Origin: Deltaproteobacteria bacterium
GTDB lineage: Bacteria; Desulfobacterota; DSM-4660; Desulfatiglandales; Desulfatiglandaceae
Reading direction: 5' to 3'
DNA: 64,000 bases
Assembly: GCA_021737785.1 (NCBI GenBank)
Contig: JAIPDI010000005.1
Location: forward strand, 1 to 64,000
The position numbers and the translations under genes were made by a program. The stretch's first letter is position 1. Every line of letters starts with the position of its first letter. The notes beneath the pieces are model-generated. The model was not told the DNA's origin. It saw only the letters and a list, made by a program, of their open reading frames with translations, and ran no database searches. Positions 60,816 through 64,000 of this stretch are shown in pieces.

Positions 60816-63461
60816 TTAGAGCTCTGCCGCCACCTCTTTGACCTCATAGATCTCAAAAATATCAGCGGGCTTGATATCGCTGAAATTTTCCAGGCCGATG
60901 CCGCATTCATAACCGCTCTGGACCTCTTTCACGTCTTCCTTGAATCGTCTGAGAGACCCCAGCTTGCCGTCGAAAACAACGACGTCGTCACGCAACAGCC
61001 GCACGTTTGCATTTCTGTCCACATGTCCTTCGGTGACCTGACATCCGGCAACGGCGCCGATTTTCGGCACGCGGAATATCTCCCTGACCTCGGCCCGGCC
61101 GATCACGTGCTCCTCCAGGACCGGGGCCAGCAGGCCGGCCATGGCGAGACGGATATCATTAATGGCGTTGTAAATTACGTCGTAATACCGGATATCGACA
61201 TTTTCCCTGTCCGCAAGTTCAACCACGCGAGGATTGCCCCTCACATTGAATCCGATAATAATCGCTCCTGATGCGGAGGCCAGCATTACATCCGATTCCG
61301 TGATGGCGCCTGTCCCTGCATGGATGATATTCAGCTTGACCGCATCGGTGCTCTGTTTGACGAGCGACTCGGAAAGGGCCTCTGCAGATCCCTGGACATC
61401 GGCCTTCAAGATAATATTGAGTTCCTTTATATCTCCCTTATTGATCCTGTCGAAGAGGTCGTCGAGACTGACCGGTCCACGCCTCGCCAGGTCCTGCTTC
61501 TGGGGTTTGGTCTTTCGATGGTCAATGATCTGTTTGGCGGTCTTTTCATCCTTTACCACAATGAATTCATCCCCTGCCATGGGTACGCCCGTAATGCCGT
61601 ACAACTTGACAGGAACGGACGGACCGGCCACTTTCATCTTCCGCCCCCGATGATCCAGCATGGCCCTGACACGACCGAAATAATCCCCGCAGACAAACTG
61701 GTCGCCCTGATTGAGGGACCCGTTTTTGATAAGCACCGTGGCCACAGGGCCGCGACTCTTATCCAATTCCGCCTCTATTACGGTGCCTCTTGCGTCTCTG
61801 TCGGGATTGCCCTTTAATTCGAGCATTTCAGATTGCAGGAGGATCAGGCCCAACAGGTCGTCGATGCCCTGGCCCGTCTTGGCGGAAATATAGGCCCACA
61901 GGGTTTCGCCGCCCCATTCTTCAGGCGCGAGATTCAGGTCGGCCAGTTCCCTCTTCACCTTGTCGGGTTCAGCCTCAGGCTTATCCATCTTGTTGACGGC
62001 CACAACAATCGGAATGCCGGCCGCCCTTGCGTGATTGATCGCTTCCTTGGTCTGCGGCATGGCCCCGTCATCCGCCGCCACCACCAGCACGATAATATCG
62101 GTGACCTTGGCCCCCCTCGCCCGCATGGCCGTAAAGGCCTCATGTCCCGGGGTATCCAGGAAGACGATATCACCCCCATCGGTCTTCACATAATAGGCGC
62201 CGATATGCTGGGTAATGCCCCCGAATTCGCCTCCGATAATATTTGATTTCCGGATATAATCGAGAAGCGAGGTCTTGCCGTGATCCACGTGCCCCATAAT
62301 CGTCACCACAGGGGGTCGTGGCACCAGATCTTCGGGTCGATCCACCGTGTCTTCAAAGAGGGTCTTCTCCTCGAAGGTATCCAGTTCCAGTTCAAAACCG
62401 AGCTCCTCGGCGACCAACGATGCGGTCTCAAAGTCTATCGGCTGATTGACATTGACCATGGCGCCCATTTTGATGAGCCGTTTCATCAGTTCAGTGGCCT
62501 TTGTCCCCATGGCCTTGGCCAGATCGGTAACCGTCACCAGTTCCTGGACTCCGATCTTTCGCTTGATGGCCTTGGGAACCGTAATTTCGGTATGCTTCAG
62601 TTTCCGGACCACCTCTTTTCCCTTTTTGCCGGCCTTTGCCCCCTTGGGCCTTCGGGGCTTGCCGTTGTAGAGATCGGCCCGCTCATAGACTTCCTTCTTT
62701 CGTCGCCGGAATGTGCCCCGATCAGGCACCTCTTCGACCGCCCCCACCTTTTTTTCTTTCTTTTTCTTAAAGGCCTTCCCCTTCTTCGGTTTTTCCTCCT
62801 CTTCCTCGATCGCCGCTGCCGGGACCTTCGGCATCGGTGGTTCAGGACTTACGGCTGCGGCCTTCTCTTCAACCTGCTTGGCGAGCATGTCTTTCAGGGG
62901 TCCTTCTTCCGGCCGCATGATAATCCTGGCCGGCCGTTCAATCTTTTTCTTTTTCCCCTTCTTCGGTTTGGGTTTGACTTCCTCATCAGCCTTGACGACC
63001 GCTTCTTCTTCAGGGACAGCAGGTTCCGCCTCCTCGGGTTCAGGTTCGATCAGGGGGGGTTCTTCGGGAACCGGCATCTCTTTCTCTTCGGCCAACGCCG
63101 CAGGTGCGGGAGCAGGGGCCTCCGGTTCAACTTCCGCCTCGGCCTCCGCCTCAATAGGCCTTTCTTCAATTTCCGGGATCTCTTCCGGCTCAGGGGGCTC
63201 CTCCGGGGTAACTTCGGGGGGCACCTGCTCGACAACGACAACTTTTTTACGCCTGCGGATCACTGTCGGTTTGATCCGCTTTTCTACCACCACTTGTGAC
63301 ACAGCGCCGGAAAGGATCTCTTTTGCCTTCGCAACGGCCGACTCATCAAGAGTACTCATGTAGTTCTTGACGTCCAGCCCTCCGGCAACGAGTTTGTCCA
63401 CCAAACTCTTGCTGTCCATGTCGAGTTCTCTTGCAAATTCATAAACCCTGACTTTAGCCAT
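60816..63461 (-). CDS. infB: translation initiation factor IF-2
   Basis: 881 residues. IF2-N domain at the start ([20 protein letters not shown]), then a long Glu/Pro/Lys-rich spacer (about 75-290), a second IF2-N near 300-350 ([20 protein letters not shown]), and the GTPase domain with G1 [12 protein letters not shown]3 DTPGHEAF and G4 NKMDKP. C-terminal domains C1 and C2 follow. The enzyme places initiator tRNA on the 30S subunit and promotes subunit joining. I chose the ATG at 63461 (GGGGGAATCA upstream) over one four codons earlier. The N-terminus is longer than in compact forms. Confidence 0.97.
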   Translation of the reverse strand: MAKVRVYEFARELDMDSKSLVDKLVAGGLDVKNYMSTLDESAVAKAKEILSGAVSQVVVEKRIKPTVIRRRKKVVVVEQVPPEVTPEEPPEPEEIPEIEERPIEAEAEAEVEPEAPAPAPAALAEEKEMPVPEEPPLIEPEPEEAEPAVPEEEAVVKADEEVKPKPKKGKKKKIERPARIIMRPEEGPLKDMLAKQVEEKAAAVSPEPPMPKVPAAAIEEEEEKPKKGKAFKKKKEKKVGAVEEVPDRGTFRRRKKEVYERADLYNGKPRRPKGAKAGKKGKEVVRKLKHTEITVPKAIKRKIGVQELVTVTDLAKAMGTKATELMKRLIKMGAMVNVNQPIDFETASLVAEELGFELELDTFEEKTLFEDTVDRPEDLVPRPPVVTIMGHVDHGKTSLLDYIRKSNIIGGEFGGITQHIGAYYVKTDGGDIVFLDTPGHEAFTAMRARGAKVTDIIVLVVAADDGAMPQTKEAINHARAAGIPIVVAVNKMDKPEAEPDKVKRELADLNLAPEEWGGETLWAYISAKTGQGIDDLLGLILLQSEMLELKGNPDRDARGTVIEAELDKSRGPVATVLIKNGSLNQGDQFVCGDYFGRVRAMLDHRGRKMKVAGPSVPVKLYGITGVPMAGDEFIVVKDEKTAKQIIDHRKTKPQKQDLARRGPVSLDDLFDRINKGDIKELNIILKADVQGSAEALSESLVKQSTDAVKLNIIHAGTGAITESDVMLASASGAIIIGFNVRGNPRVVELADRENVDIRYYDVIYNAINDIRLAMAGLLAPVLEEHVIGRAEVREIFRVPKIGAVAGCQVTEGHVDRNANVRLLRDDVVVFDGKLGSLRRFKEDVKEVQSGYECGIGLENFSDIKPADIFEIYEVKEVAAEL

Positions 63462-63795
63462 TGATTCCCCCAAAGCAATTCATTATGGTCTGCACACCGC
63501 CCTGATTTTCCGATTCACGGCTTCGGGCATTGTTGACGGCGCCAAAAAAATCAGGATCAACTGCAACAACGCCTCCCGTCCTGAATGCTCTCTTCAGCCG
63601 CTTGCTCGTTTTGAGGCGCCTGAGGCAGGAGTCATCGGGACACACGTAGGCGCCGCGGCCCGCGCCTTTCCCGTCCACATCCCGAATAATCATCCCATCT
63701 GCATTCAGAATGAGCCTGACCAGATCTTTCTTGTCCCGCCTGGCATCGCAGGATATGCATGTCCTTATGGGTATGTGCCCTTTTCCTCTACTCAT
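63454..63795 (-). CDS. YlxR (DUF448) RNA-binding protein
   Basis: 113 residues. It contains the YlxR signature IRTCISCDARRDKKDLVRLI (C-x-x-C) and GKGAGRGAYVCPDDSCLRRL, with a positively charged surface implied by KTSKRLKRAFR. A C-terminal extension (about 85-113) is less conserved. YlxR proteins are linked to RNA and to nucleoid-related regulation. It overlaps infB by 8 bases and the upstream gene by 8 bases, so the nusA-ylxR-infB genes are tightly coupled. Confidence 0.93.
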   Translation of the reverse strand: MSRGKGHIPIRTCISCDARRDKKDLVRLILNADGMIIRDVDGKGAGRGAYVCPDDSCLRRLKTSKRLKRAFRTGGVVAVDPDFFGAVNNARSRESENQGGVQTIMNCFGGING

Positions 63796-64000
63796 CTGCA
63801 GTTTTCAATGTTTCGGATTCCCGATCGTCCTCCTCAGGAGCATCCTCCACCTGAGGAGTTTCCGACGATTCGGTTCCTGGTGCCGTTTCTGCTTCTTCGT
63901 GGTCGGCGCTCGCCTGCGGCACGGTCTCCCCATCCGTCTCCGATGGTTCCGATTCCGGGGATTTTTCTGCGTCTTCCGCTAATGATCCCTCCGGTTCCTC
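63788..64000 (-). CDS. acidic C-terminus of the gene upstream of ylxR, probably nusA (partial)
   Basis: The 70 visible residues up to the right edge are highly acidic (EEPEGSLAEDAEKSPESEPS and VEDAPEEDDRESETLKTADE), ending in TAG that overlaps the ylxR start. In this gene order nusA precedes ylxR, and long acidic tails occur on NusA in some Deltaproteobacteria. The conserved NusA domains lie outside the window, so the call rests mostly on position. Confidence 0.55.
   Translation of the reverse strand, partial: EEPEGSLAEDAEKSPESEPSETDGETVPQASADHEEAETAPGTESSETPQVEDAPEEDDRESETLKTADE

Noticed and set aside
62280-63299. 339-residue plus-strand open frame over infB
   Set aside because: Phe/Leu/Arg/Gly-rich reverse reading of the Lys/Glu-rich spacer of IF-2.
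1-64000. tRNA, rRNA or known riboswitches
   Set aside because: Reading both strands I found no tRNA cloverleaf, rRNA or recognisable riboswitch consensus; a covariance-model search would be needed to exclude small RNAs.

Overview
The window looks like a chromosome segment of a Gram-negative Deltaproteobacterium (Desulfobacterota in the newer taxonomy). Signs are a type IV pilus alignment and secretin operon, type II secretion genes, a lipid A deacylase-like outer-membrane protein, lipoprotein signal peptides, and a nusA-infB-rbfA-truB-rpsO-pnp cluster in the order common in that group. Species level cannot be judged from sequence alone. There are no rRNA or tRNA genes, no CRISPR array and no complete insertion sequence.

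Layout: (1) 1-3.6 kb, end of a four-helix-bundle gene, then livHMGF for branched-chain amino acid uptake. (2) 3.6-13.5 kb, a DUF4412 lipoprotein-like gene on the minus strand, then a small HTH gene and pilM-N-O-P, an unknown exported protein, pilQ and a TPR lipoprotein. (3) 13.5-22.2 kb, accessory and surface genes: remnants of toxin-antitoxin pairs, a GxxExxY protein, a 1164-residue Ig-like lipoprotein, a LysM protein and a trypsin-like protease. (4) 22.2-25.6 kb, minus strand: a HAD hydrolase, a small membrane protein, PagL-like deacylase, CPBP protease and MazEF. (5) 25.8-34.0 kb, minus strand: a HEAT membrane protein, gspE, gspD, a GspB-like TPR protein and an ExeA-like ATPase. (6) 34.2-38.8 kb, MFS, zinc ribbon, MBL hydrolase, DnaJ-like protein and trmL. 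(7) 39.0-52.8 kb, the most unusual region. (8) 52.8-64.0 kb, WalJ-type MBL, dut, an M16 peptidase and the conserved translation/RNA cluster.

Region 7 may be an undescribed envelope system. An exported dikinase has its phosphohistidine domain before its C-terminal ATP-grasp domain, the order seen in plant glucan water dikinases. It lies with two nucleotide-transporter (NTT/Npt-like) proteins, one of them fused to HEAT repeats and a cyclic-nucleotide-binding domain. Alongside are a 5'-nucleotidase lipoprotein and two paralogous exported proteins with an SHGC (YkuD-like) motif. Export or exchange of ATP into the periplasm, its use by the dikinase, and salvage of AMP by the nucleotidase would make one coherent pathway. 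This is inference, not shown by the sequence.

Intergenic DNA is rich in repeats. There is a dispersed, imperfectly palindromic family with ends like CTCACAC...GTGTGAG, clustered around the pil operon and again before the first NTT gene. There are also several MITE-like elements with terminal inverted repeats, and many short-period tandem repeats. At least two genes (a DUF4258 toxin and a PIN-domain protein) survive only as fragments beside such sequences.
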